Positions 1-6,765 of a stretch of DNA of 16,304 nt are shown here, piece after piece. Each line of letters begins with the position of its first letter. Positions within the stretch are counted from its first letter, which is position 1. Below the pieces are notes generated by a model. That model did no database searches and was not told where the DNA came from. It saw only the letters and a list, made by a program, of their open reading frames with translations. The position numbers and the translations under genes are program-made. This DNA comes from JABDDM01 sp038240295. GTDB lineage: Bacteria; Bacteroidota; Ignavibacteria; Palsa-1295. The stretch covers positions 1 to 16,304 of the forward strand of contig JBBSDW010000076.1 of assembly GCA_038240295.1 (NCBI GenBank), given 5' to 3'.

Positions 1-3
1 TAT

Positions 4-66
4 CCGGTATCCGGTATCCGCTGTCCGGTGCCTAGTGTCCGGTGCCTGGTGTCCGGTGCCCGGTGA
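4..66 (+). repeat. 7-bp tandem repeat array, left arm
   Basis: Nine consecutive 7-bp units read from position 4 without a break in phase: CCGGTAT twice, CCGCTGT, then CCGGTGC alternating with CTAGTGT or CTGGTGT, ending in CCGGTGA. The consensus is CCGGTGY. The array starts three bases from the window edge and may continue leftwards. It faces a second array of opposite orientation at 118-179. I infer non-coding short-sequence repeats, comparable in unit size to the heptanucleotide repeats known from cyanobacterial genomes. Confidence 0.85.
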
Positions 67-117
67 TCCTGAATCATTGAATTTTAGGAATTTTGGTGGA
101 TTGAACACCGGCTCTCG

Positions 118-179
118 GATACCTGACACCCGACACCCAGCAACCAATATCCGACACCAGCACCGGACACCCGACACCC
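118..179 (-). repeat. 7-bp tandem repeat array, right arm, inverted relative to 4-66
   Basis: Units of about 7 bp on the plus strand: GATACCT, GACACCC twice, AGCAACC, AATATCC, GACACCA, a 6-bp GCACCG, then GACACCC twice. Read on the minus strand they become GGGTGTC and relatives, the same family as the CCGGTGT units at 4-66. The two arrays are therefore inverted copies around a spacer of about 51 bp, and their transcript could fold into a long imperfect hairpin upstream of msrA. Confidence 0.8.
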
Positions 180-231
180 AACAAATCCTTTTTCAAGCTT
201 TTTGCGTAGTATAGAGACAGACTTATCGTTT

Positions 232-915
232 ATGAAACAGACATCATCAAAATTGCTCGCACCGCTCGGCGTCCTTGCCGGACTGGTTTTTATCGGACTC
301 TTTTTCTTTGCCCGTTTTTCGCCGAAGGACAGCGCGGCCCGCGCCGATTCACTCTCTTCGACCCGCATCGAACAAGCGGATGGCAAATACGAGCATGTCA
401 CATTCGCCATGGGATGTTTCTGGCATTCGGAAGAAATGTTCTCGGAGATCAAAGGGGTCATCACTGCCGACCCTGGATATTCCGGTGGCACCGAGCCTAA
501 TCCTTCTTACGAGCAAGTCAGCAGCGAAGCCACCCGCTATGCAGAGTCGGTTGAAGTGACGTTCGATCCCAAAGTTGTGAGCTATGGCAAACTCCTGCAG
601 GTCTTCTTCACCGAGCACGATCCGACCACGCCGAATTATTCGGTGCCAGATCGGGGTCCGCAATATCGCTCGATGATCTTCTACCGCAACGCGTCACAAA
701 AACAGCAGGCCGAAGCCTACATTGCGAAGCTCACCGAGATTCATTCGTTCAAAGCACCGATCGTCACTGAGGTCGTTCCGTTTGTGAAATTCTGGCGTGC
801 TGAGGATTATCACATCCACTATTATCGCAGCCATCCCGATCAGAGCTACATCGCGAATGTGACACGGCCGGAGATCGAGAAATTTCGGAAAGATTTCCCG
901 GACCTACTCCAATAG
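232..915 (+). CDS. msrA: membrane-anchored peptide methionine-S-sulfoxide reductase (MsrA), single-Cys
   Basis: MsrA reduces the S epimer of methionine sulfoxide in oxidised proteins. I chose the ATG at 232, giving 227 aa; an in-frame TTG at 202 would add ten unconvincing residues. Residues 8-29 form a hydrophobic segment, so the protein is probably anchored in the inner membrane with its enzyme domain (about 53-215) outside. The active site is GCFW with Cys62, followed by HSEE where most relatives have G or a small residue. Other family landmarks are the GYSGG (Tyr83), the AE pair with Glu105, the D-x-G-x-QYRS segment around 140-147 and the AEDYH near the C-terminus. Cys62 is the only cysteine, so the usual resolving cysteines are missing and an external reductant would be needed. 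The next gene is over 500 bp away, so it is probably monocistronic. Family assignment is firm; location is inferred. Confidence 0.95.
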   Translation: MKQTSSKLLAPLGVLAGLVFIGLFFFARFSPKDSAARADSLSSTRIEQADGKYEHVTFAMGCFWHSEEMFSEIKGVITADPGYSGGTEPNPSYEQVSSEATRYAESVEVTFDPKVVSYGKLLQVFFTEHDPTTPNYSVPDRGPQYRSMIFYRNASQKQQAEAYIAKLTEIHSFKAPIVTEVVPFVKFWRAEDYHIHYYRSHPDQSYIANVTRPEIEKFRKDFPDLLQ

Positions 916-920
916 AACCG

Positions 921-957
921 GGATTTCGCGGATTTAAATGGATTGCACTGATTTCTG
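921..957 (+). repeat. approximately 10-bp periodic repeat (GGATT units)
   Basis: Four units begin with GGATT or GATTT: GGATTTCGC, GGATTTAAAT, GGATTGCACT, GATTTCTG. They lie 6 bases after the msrA stop codon. Intergenic debris of this look is often dispersed in environmental genomes, but copy number cannot be judged from this window. Confidence 0.55.
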
Positions 958-1113
958 TTCGCTCGACGAACGGTTGAGGCGCTTAAAAATTGTTGCCGTT
1001 TACTGAGGTACAGATTGAGCATGTCGTTGTGCGCAAAACTCTCAACCACATCGATACCGCCTCCATCAAACCTAAAGCCGCGAAACCAAACGAGCCCGAA
1101 TTCCATCCCCCAA

Positions 1114-1141
1114 CTAAGCATTAAGCACTAAGAATTAAGCA
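1114..1141 (+). repeat. four-unit 7-bp tandem repeat (YTAAGMA)
   Basis: The units CTAAGCA, TTAAGCA, CTAAGAA and TTAAGCA follow each other exactly, with CT beginning a fifth. The period is the same 7 bp as the arrays at 4-179 but the unit is unrelated, which points to a genome habit of heptad expansion rather than one mobile sequence. Confidence 0.7.
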
Positions 1142-1444
1142 CTCCCCAAAAAAACGCCAAACCAAGCTCGAATTCGCCATCATCCCAAATTGTGTTCAAA
1201 CTTTATGCATGGTTCTATTCTGTCAGAATAGCGAACGTAGCGCGAGCGATAGCGTGCAGCCTGGTCGACGACTGAATAGGCTTGTCGCCGGATCAGACCT
1301 TCCGTTCAGCATTTATAAACGCCAAGGCCTAAGCTTTAGTGCCCCAATAGGCACCTCACAGTTGAGTGCGGAATGGTGATCTCAGCTTTCCACACTACGA
1401 TCCTTGAAGGCACGCGCAATCCGTAGTTGCTGTTCTCTCGCACT

Positions 1445-2461
1445 ATGAAAATTGAGACGCTCAAAATAGACACCGCTGCCTTTGTAGAATTGATTCGCAA
1501 TGCGAACTCCATTGCGATCACGACTCATGTCAATCCTGATGGCGATGCGCTTGGCTCTGAAGTTGGGCTTGCGGAGTGGCTGATCTCGATCGGAAAAAAC
1601 GTGAGCGTTATCAATCACTCCCCTACGCCCTACAATTATTTTTTCCTCGACACCGGGACGCCGATCATCGAGCAGTTTGATGTTGCTAAGCACGATGCGT
1701 TGCTAAAATCGGTGGATCTGTTGCTTGTGCTCGACGTCAACGATCCTGGTCGCATTCGATCGATCGGGCCTTATGCACTCGCTGATCGCTCGAAGGTTGC
1801 GATCATCGACCACCATCTCGAACCGAAAGATTTTGCGCGGGAATATTTTATCGACACAGAAGCCTGCTCGACCGGCGAATTGATCTACAGACTTGTGACG
1901 GCCGCACAACCGATGCTTGGCGGCGAGATCACTCCGAAAGCCGCCAACGCGCTTTATGTCGCGATCATGACCGATACGGGCAGCTTTAAATTTCCACGAA
2001 CCAATTCGGGCGTCTTTCGGATGTGCGCCGATCTGCTCGACTTGGGCGCCGACCCGGTCAGGAGTTACAATGAAGTTTATAATTCGTCACCGCCTGCACG
2101 ATTACTCCTCATGCGCGAATGTCTCAATTCGCTTGAGTATCAGTTCAATGACCGAATGGCGTTTCAAACGATCACGCAAGCGCAGTTGAAGTCGATTGGC
2201 GCCAACGAAGAAGATGTCGATGGGTTCGTTCAGATGCCCTTTCAGGTCGGTGGTATTGTGCTCTCGGCGTTTCTCCTCGAGTTAAAAGAAGGCTGGAAAT
2301 TGAGTGTGCGTTCGAAGGGCGACGTATCGGCGGCCGCACTCGCACAAGCCTTCGGCGGCAACGGCCATTTCAATGCAGCCGGCGCAAGGATCGCAGAGTC
2401 CCTCCCCTTTGAAGAGATCAAGGGAAAGATACGTAGGAAAGCTGGAGAAATACTTGGTTAA
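1445..2461 (+). CDS. nrnA: DHH/DHHA1 phosphoesterase, NrnA-like (oligoribonuclease / pAp phosphatase)
   Basis: NrnA-type enzymes degrade very short RNA fragments to mononucleotides in the cytoplasm and often also dephosphorylate 3'-phosphoadenosine 5'-phosphate. The ATG at 1445 gives 338 aa, normal for the family; an upstream in-frame TTG at 1427 would add six residues and is less likely. The DHH domain shows HVNPDGDALGS at 28-38 (metal ligands His28, Asp32, Asp34), Asp97 in the second motif, the name-giving DHH at 122-124, and MTDTG at 175-179 with Asp177. The DHHA1 domain ends in a substrate-binding GGNGHFNAAG at 304-313, with one Asn replacing a Gly of the usual GGGH. RecJ and manganese pyrophosphatases share the DHH core but differ in length and C-terminus. 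Its stop codon overlaps that of the opposing membrane gene. No clear Shine-Dalgarno site is visible. Confidence 0.9.
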   Translation: MKIETLKIDTAAFVELIRNANSIAITTHVNPDGDALGSEVGLAEWLISIGKNVSVINHSPTPYNYFFLDTGTPIIEQFDVAKHDALLKSVDLLLVLDVNDPGRIRSIGPYALADRSKVAIIDHHLEPKDFAREYFIDTEACSTGELIYRLVTAAQPMLGGEITPKAANALYVAIMTDTGSFKFPRTNSGVFRMCADLLDLGADPVRSYNEVYNSSPPARLLLMRECLNSLEYQFNDRMAFQTITQAQLKSIGANEEDVDGFVQMPFQVGGIVLSAFLLELKEGWKLSVRSKGDVSAAALAQAFGGNGHFNAAGARIAESLPFEEIKGKIRRKAGEILG

Positions 2462-3981
2462 TTGAGCTTTGCTCTTGTGGCGCTATCGGATGTTATCCTC
2501 TTCAATAGCATAAAATCGAGCGTACCTTTCAGAGGATATTTTGACGGATCGGGATCGATCGCGAGCGACGTGTCTCCGGTTGCGGTCATGCGCTCGATTG
2601 GTTTATAAAGGTCAAGAAGATGGTATGCGTTAAATTCTTCGAGCTGCCAGCGATGGATATTTAGCACCAGAAAGTCTGCATGGTGCACCAGAGCAAGTTT
2701 GATCGGTGGATCATAGTTCAGTGCTTCGGGACAGGTCAGGCCGAATTCATCGAGGATGTAAGCATTGCTCGTGTAGCCGATCACACCAATGTCACCCGTG
2801 AACAAAATATGATGTCCAAGATCATATTCGCGGGACCAGCGTGCGAATGCGGGGTAGAGATTTTTTGTCACGCCGCTTTCGCCCGATCGCGCAAACACAC
2901 CGATCCAAGCTGCGACGATTAAGACGAGAGGAATCGCAATACTAAACGGAGATCCGATTGTCTTGAGCACATGCTTACTTTTTGCCGACCAGCGAGTGAG
3001 CAAACTGCCAGCTGCGAGACCACTAAAAAGGCACTCCGCAACGTGAACGGGTTCGCCGTACCACTTGAACACACCAGCGCGGGCGATTAGGTAGCTCGCG
3101 ATGAGTAAGCAGATCCAAAGTGTCATGATCCGTAGTATGCCTCCCTTCCTCCACGCAAGCACTGCGCCATACAATGTGAACGGCAGCATTGCGAAGCAAA
3201 GCGGATCGGAGAGCATCAGCTCCTCAATAATAATGGATGCGGCAAAGCTGCCGTGCGATCCCTTGGCGATTACCGATTGCGGAATGATGGTGCCATAATA
3301 AAGATAGATCCAGACTAAACCAGGAAGAACGACGAGGAGCGCAAGACTTCCAAGTTTTACAGCCTGAACGAATCCACGCTCCAACCAGGTAACAATGCAA
3401 AAAGCCAGGACGAGCAGCACGGCCTCGGGTCGAAGAAAATAAGCAAGTGAAGCGATAACGATCGCAACGGCGTACTTTTTTTTATACTGGGCGACAAATG
3501 CCGCGAGCATCACTGTAAGCGTGAGATCGGCTTCCATGCCACCGACACAGATGCGATTTAGGACCGGACTCGTAATGAAAAGCAAACCAAAGATCGCGGC
3601 GCCTGAAAGGATCGCGATGCTTATGACATTCCCACCCTGCTTCCTAGCAGCATCGATCATTAGCCAACCTGCCGTCAGCATGATCGCCGCGTCACAGGCA
3701 ATGTTCAACACGTCGACCATCATGATCGGCGAAAGGTGAATCGCTTCGATCGCTGCGATCACAAATCCGAACAGAGGCGTCGTTAAGCCAAATATTTTTT
3801 CCCCAGGATTAAAGACAAGACCATTTCCTTCAATCAGATTTCGCGCATACCGAACGGTGATAAAGGCATCATCATAGAGAAAGAGAACATGCGAGGCAAT
3901 GATCCGCACAGTCACGAGCGCAACCACCATCGCCACGCCAAGCAACCACCACCGTTTCTTTTGATTGTATTCGGTGATCAC
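2458..3981 (-). CDS. polytopic membrane protein, GT-C-fold glycosyltransferase-like
   Basis: This 507-residue protein has a first membrane segment at about 12-33, many further hydrophobic segments, and a soluble C-terminal part from about 385. Right after the first segment comes Asp37-Asp38 in the context YDDAF-ITVRYARNL, then EGNGLVFNPGE (51-61). That layout is typical of GT-C glycosyltransferases that take sugars from polyprenyl-phosphate donors, with the acidic pair in the first periplasmic loop. The mycobacterial arabinofuranosyltransferase AftB carries a similar signature, but I do not claim that substrate. The start is GTG at 3981; its GTGA overlaps the TGA of the upstream gene by four bases, so the two are translationally coupled and probably partners in glycan assembly. 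The sugar and acceptor are unknown. Confidence 0.75.
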   Translation of the reverse strand: MITEYNQKKRWWLLGVAMVVALVTVRIIASHVLFLYDDAFITVRYARNLIEGNGLVFNPGEKIFGLTTPLFGFVIAAIEAIHLSPIMMVDVLNIACDAAIMLTAGWLMIDAARKQGGNVISIAILSGAAIFGLLFITSPVLNRICVGGMEADLTLTVMLAAFVAQYKKKYAVAIVIASLAYFLRPEAVLLVLAFCIVTWLERGFVQAVKLGSLALLVVLPGLVWIYLYYGTIIPQSVIAKGSHGSFAASIIIEELMLSDPLCFAMLPFTLYGAVLAWRKGGILRIMTLWICLLIASYLIARAGVFKWYGEPVHVAECLFSGLAAGSLLTRWSAKSKHVLKTIGSPFSIAIPLVLIVAAWIGVFARSGESGVTKNLYPAFARWSREYDLGHHILFTGDIGVIGYTSNAYILDEFGLTCPEALNYDPPIKLALVHHADFLVLNIHRWQLEEFNAYHLLDLYKPIERMTATGDTSLAIDPDPSKYPLKGTLDFMLLKRITSDSATRAKLN

Positions 3982-5570
3982 TCTTTTCGCAAATAGAGTG
4001 TGTTGGCCCCGATCGAAGTATCAACCGTGTACGCATGATTCAGCAGCTCGGCAAAACCAGGGATTGAGAGGACGACGCTGTCGGGCTGACTCAAAAAATT
4101 CATCAATGTACGCGGATCGCTTGTTAAAATCATGAACTTTGGTTTTACCGAAGCGATCGAATCAACATATTCTTTTTGCCATCGAATTTGATAATCGGTG
4201 TATCCTCCTTCTGGCCGTTGCATCGCAATTGGGAAGATCATCGTGAATCGTGTCGCCGGTTGAAGTGCGGTGCGCCAAAGAATCTCAGGCTCTTCATTCG
4301 CATATTCGATCCGGTTGCCAGGGCTGGTGTGGGCGGTGATATAGTTGGCGAGAGCTATCCTCTCGATCCTGTCGCGGGGATGACCTGGAAAATAATTATT
4401 TCTGACATGCTCGATCGCACCCTCGGGTGATGTCAAACCTTCTTTGAAAAGTCCAGCGATTCTCCACGGCATGACCAAAAGCGTCGCTGCGACAATGAGG
4501 CCAGCGGTTAACCAGTTTCGCACACTGACTCGTTTGATCAGACTTAATATTTCACCGCTAAGAAACCCTATGAGCACAGCAGTGAGCATGAATAGCATCT
4601 CGTAGTGATATCTGAAATGCTTGCCCATAACCATAATCGAACATTCGGCTGCAGCCATGTAAGACCAGAAGAGCCAGGTCTCGAAGCGACCGAAGCCGAC
4701 TTGCTGATGTGACCCAAATAAAATTTTCCGCTTCTTGAAATAAAGCATGAGAAGCGTCAGCGCAACAACGAAGCCGCAAAACATTTGCGATTTCCGCAAG
4801 ACCCCTTGAACCAAGGGCACACGATACCGAGAGGAAGCGTAAACATCGGCATTGAAGCGGAACGTGGCAAGGTAAAGCTCGCGCAAGCCGCCGTCATGAA
4901 AGGCATAGGGCAACATGATGGCAAGGATCGGAAGAAGCACACCGGCGCAAAACCATGCGCTATTTCGAAGCCAGCTCCCCTCAACAAACCGGAATCCGAT
5001 CAAAACGCATATCGGGATCAGTCCAAAGGTCGGTCGAATCGCAATCGCATAACCCATCGTCACTCCTGCTAAACAGAGGATCGCTGCTCTCGGCCGAAGT
5101 ATCGAGGATTTTTTGAGCAGAAGCCAAGTACCGAACACCACGAAAACCGTGGCAAATCCATCTCGCTGTCCATGACTCCACCCGGTATCGCTGAGAGAGA
5201 TAAGTGCGAGTGCCGCGACCGCAAGGATACCCGATCGTCTTCCGATCCGTGGAGCGAGCAGAGAAAAAAGCATCCCGCCCATCGCGATCCAAAGCATCCA
5301 GTCAAGAAGTCGAAAGCCAAGTTCGCTGTTACCAAGACTGGTGATGGAGACCGCATGAATAAAGACGATTCCGGGAAAATTTTCATCCCACGATCCGAGG
5401 TACGGTAGTTTTCCGAATTTCACCAGTTGGAGCGCCATCGTTTGATACGTGCTCTGATCCAGCGAAAATGGATAGAGCAGCGTGGGAAGTAATAAGACCG
5501 CAGGAATGAGCACGGCGAGTACCCGCAAGTACCCGATTGGAGAGCCGTCAAGAGATTTGTTAGCGATCAT
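3978..5570 (-). CDS. polytopic membrane protein, GT-C / PMT-like glycosyltransferase
   Basis: This 530-residue protein has hydrophobic segment 1 at about 14-35, then a loop with Asp38-Gln39 and a conserved-looking WDENFPG (61-67), followed by roughly ten more hydrophobic segments and a soluble C-terminal tail from about 400. The plan (acidic first loop, many helices, extracytoplasmic tail) fits the GT39/ArnT/PMT-like GT-C superfamily using lipid-linked sugars. Substrate cannot be inferred. The ATG at 5570 has only a weak, A/T-rich leader. It is the first intact gene of a two-gene minus-strand unit with the 507-aa protein, which it overlaps by four bases. Ten bases upstream of its start ends a truncated paralogous copy of its own N-terminus, aligned without gaps at an offset of 189 bp. 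Confidence 0.72.
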   Translation of the reverse strand: MIANKSLDGSPIGYLRVLAVLIPAVLLLPTLLYPFSLDQSTYQTMALQLVKFGKLPYLGSWDENFPGIVFIHAVSITSLGNSELGFRLLDWMLWIAMGGMLFSLLAPRIGRRSGILAVAALALISLSDTGWSHGQRDGFATVFVVFGTWLLLKKSSILRPRAAILCLAGVTMGYAIAIRPTFGLIPICVLIGFRFVEGSWLRNSAWFCAGVLLPILAIMLPYAFHDGGLRELYLATFRFNADVYASSRYRVPLVQGVLRKSQMFCGFVVALTLLMLYFKKRKILFGSHQQVGFGRFETWLFWSYMAAAECSIMVMGKHFRYHYEMLFMLTAVLIGFLSGEILSLIKRVSVRNWLTAGLIVAATLLVMPWRIAGLFKEGLTSPEGAIEHVRNNYFPGHPRDRIERIALANYITAHTSPGNRIEYANEEPEILWRTALQPATRFTMIFPIAMQRPEGGYTDYQIRWQKEYVDSIASVKPKFMILTSDPRTLMNFLSQPDSVVLSIPGFAELLNHAYTVDTSIGANTLYLRKE

Positions 5571-5579
5571 TTGTCAAAT

Positions 5580-5759
5580 TTACGACTCACCTTCATGGCT
5601 TGCCATGCGGATCAATTGCAGCGCCATCGTTTGATAGGTTCTTTGATCGAGCATGAACGGATAGAGAAGCGTCGGAAGCAGGATCAGCGCAGGGATCAGA
5701 CACGTGGCTGCGCGATACTTGTTCTCAGGCCCGCTAACAAATGCTCGTGTTTCAATCAT
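5580..5759 (-). pseudogene. truncated paralog of the adjacent GT-C glycosyltransferase (N-terminal 51 codons)
   Basis: The ATG at 5759 opens a 59-codon frame. From residue 21 it reads LIPALILLPTLLYPF and then LDQRTYQTMALQL, matching the intact protein encoded from 5570 at 25 of 29 positions with no gap, starting at the same residue number. Homology stops after about residue 51, where the fragment runs into unrelated MASHEGES and a stop codon. Nucleotide identity across the shared part is roughly three quarters, so the copy is an old paralog, not a recent slip. I infer that a tandem second gene lost its body by deletion. The remaining peptide has one membrane segment and could still be translated as a short leader. 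Confidence 0.75.
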
Positions 5760-5841
5760 TGACTGCAAAGCTACGATGCCAATGCGGAATATGCAGGTTT
5801 ACTTCGACAGACGCTCACCAAGAAAAATCTTTTTAAAAGAC

Positions 5842-5872
5842 TTGACTTTGCCTCGGGAATTGTTTATCTTTG
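5842..5872 (+). promoter_or_regulatory. predicted lexA promoter
   Basis: TTGACT (5842-5847) is followed after 17 bases by TATCTT (5865-5870). The second box also fits the Bacteroidota form TAnnTTTG exactly as TATCTTTG (5865-5872), with a TTG 20 bases upstream. A T/A-rich stretch precedes it (about 5822-5840). The promoter reads towards lexA, whose ATG is about 97 bases downstream. Confidence 0.65.
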
Positions 5873-5875
5873 AAA

Positions 5876-5891
5876 GTGCTTGAATAAGCAC
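5876..5891. promoter_or_regulatory. candidate LexA operator (SOS box), perfect dyad
   Basis: GTGCTT-GAAT-AAGCAC is a perfect 6-4-6 inverted repeat placed directly after the predicted -10 box, over the expected transcription start. This is where an autoregulating repressor would bind. I see it only once in the window. LexA boxes differ strongly between phyla, so the assignment rests on position and symmetry alone. Confidence 0.55.
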
Positions 5892-5968
5892 CTGCCTTGA
5901 ACGGCACCGAATTGGGCTTGACCAAAAGTGAGCCGAGACTGGTATTTCGGCAAAGAAGATCAACGAAT

Positions 5969-6643
5969 ATGAGCACTACTACAACGACGACGACCACCAC
6001 CTCTGCCCGTGAGGCATTGCCCACGCAGCAGCGCAAGGTTCTCGATTTTATCGAGAATTTTATCGAAATTTCGGGCTATCCGCCCTCGATCACCGAGATC
6101 GGCGAGCACCTGGGCGTAAGCTCCACGTTTGGAGTTCGCAAGCATGTTGACGCTCTGGTAAAAAAAGGGCTGATCGTTCGTGGCGGAGCCGGGCTTTCGA
6201 GAACGCTCCGCCCTGCGCAGAACCGTTCGAGCATTCCGATCATCGGAAGGGTAACGGCAGGCGCACCAATTCTGGCTGTTGAGAATATCGAGGGATGGCT
6301 CTCCTTTAAGCCGCTCGACATGTCAAAGAAAACCTTTGGGCTTCGTGTGGTCGGTGAGAGCATGAAGGACAAAGGGATCATGGATGGCGATCTGGTGATC
6401 GTTCGTCAGCAGAATACCGCTAACGATGGTGATATCGTTGTGGCGCTGATCGAGGATTCCGCGACGGTGAAGACGTTCCGTAAAGTAAAAGGCGGGACGT
6501 ATGAATTGGAGCCCGCAAATACTCGGTTCAAGCCGATCGCGATCACGCCAGAAATGGATTTTCACATATTAGGGAGGGTCACAAGTGTGATCCGGACGCT
6601 TGATGACAAGCGCCCTGGTGTCTTTCAACTCAAGTTTCATTGA
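5969..6643 (+). CDS. lexA: LexA SOS-response repressor with N-terminal poly-Thr tract
   Basis: LexA represses DNA-repair genes and cleaves itself when RecA filaments form on damaged DNA. The ATG at 5969 gives 224 aa and is preceded by a purine-rich AAGAAGA. Longer in-frame starts (TTG at 5897) would run over the candidate operator region. Residues 2-12 are Ser, nine Thr and Ser, an unusual low-complexity head not found in typical LexA. The winged helix DNA-binding domain follows at about 15-80, with the recognition helix near SSTFGVRKHV (51-60). The peptidase domain shows cleavage site Ala97-Gly98 (VTAGAP), catalytic Ser131 (GESM) and Lys168 (TVKTF), 37 residues apart as in E. coli LexA. UmuD-like proteins lack the DNA-binding domain, so this is LexA proper. 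Autoregulation through the dyad at 5876-5891 is inferred. Confidence 0.95.
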   Translation: MSTTTTTTTTTSAREALPTQQRKVLDFIENFIEISGYPPSITEIGEHLGVSSTFGVRKHVDALVKKGLIVRGGAGLSRTLRPAQNRSSIPIIGRVTAGAPILAVENIEGWLSFKPLDMSKKTFGLRVVGESMKDKGIMDGDLVIVRQQNTANDGDIVVALIEDSATVKTFRKVKGGTYELEPANTRFKPIAITPEMDFHILGRVTSVIRTLDDKRPGVFQLKFH

Positions 6644-6652
6644 GTTAACGCT

Positions 6653-6669
6653 GCATCGCCTGCCGATGC
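6653..6669 (+). terminator. weak hairpin after lexA
   Basis: GCATCG and CGATGC pair around a 5-base loop, nine bases after the lexA stop codon. There is no T run behind it, so it is at best a weak or factor-assisted terminator. Confidence 0.3.
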
Positions 6670-6765
6670 GCTAAGAAATTATCATTTGGAGCTTTAAAAA
6701 ACGCAGGTACGCTGCGGGGGGATTGCTTTGCCTCATTCGAAGGAATAACGAGAAAGGGAAACACG

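Larger units (their letters stand above)
916..1444. other. 529-bp intergenic region with short-period repeats
   Basis: I find no convincing gene here. It contains a run of roughly 10-bp units (921-957), a 4 x 7-bp array (1114-1141), a small perfect hairpin with arms CTATTCT/AGAATAG and a 3-base loop (1215-1231), and a stretch rich in AGCG steps (1231-1256). The last ~130 bases before nrnA presumably hold its promoter, but I see no clear box. The hairpin is not followed by a T run, so it is not an obvious terminator for msrA. Confidence 0.6.

Noticed and set aside
4..179. CRISPR array
   Set aside because: Units are 7 bp without spacers between them, far too short for CRISPR repeats, and no cas genes are present.
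202..231. TTG start extending MsrA by ten residues
   Set aside because: The ATG at 232 directly begins a normal membrane-anchor sequence; the extra residues are not needed.
84..491. 135-codon minus-strand frame starting in the repeats and running under msrA
   Set aside because: Its C-terminal part is a translation of the heptad array and the rest is antisense to a firm MsrA gene.
1215..1231. Hairpin CTATTCT/AGAATAG as msrA terminator or mobile-element end
   Set aside because: It is 300 bases after msrA, has no T run, and no second copy or target duplication is visible.
5897..5968. Longer LexA starting at TTG 5897
   Set aside because: It would start about 20 bases after the predicted transcription start and add 24 residues foreign to LexA; ATG 5969 has a purine-rich leader.
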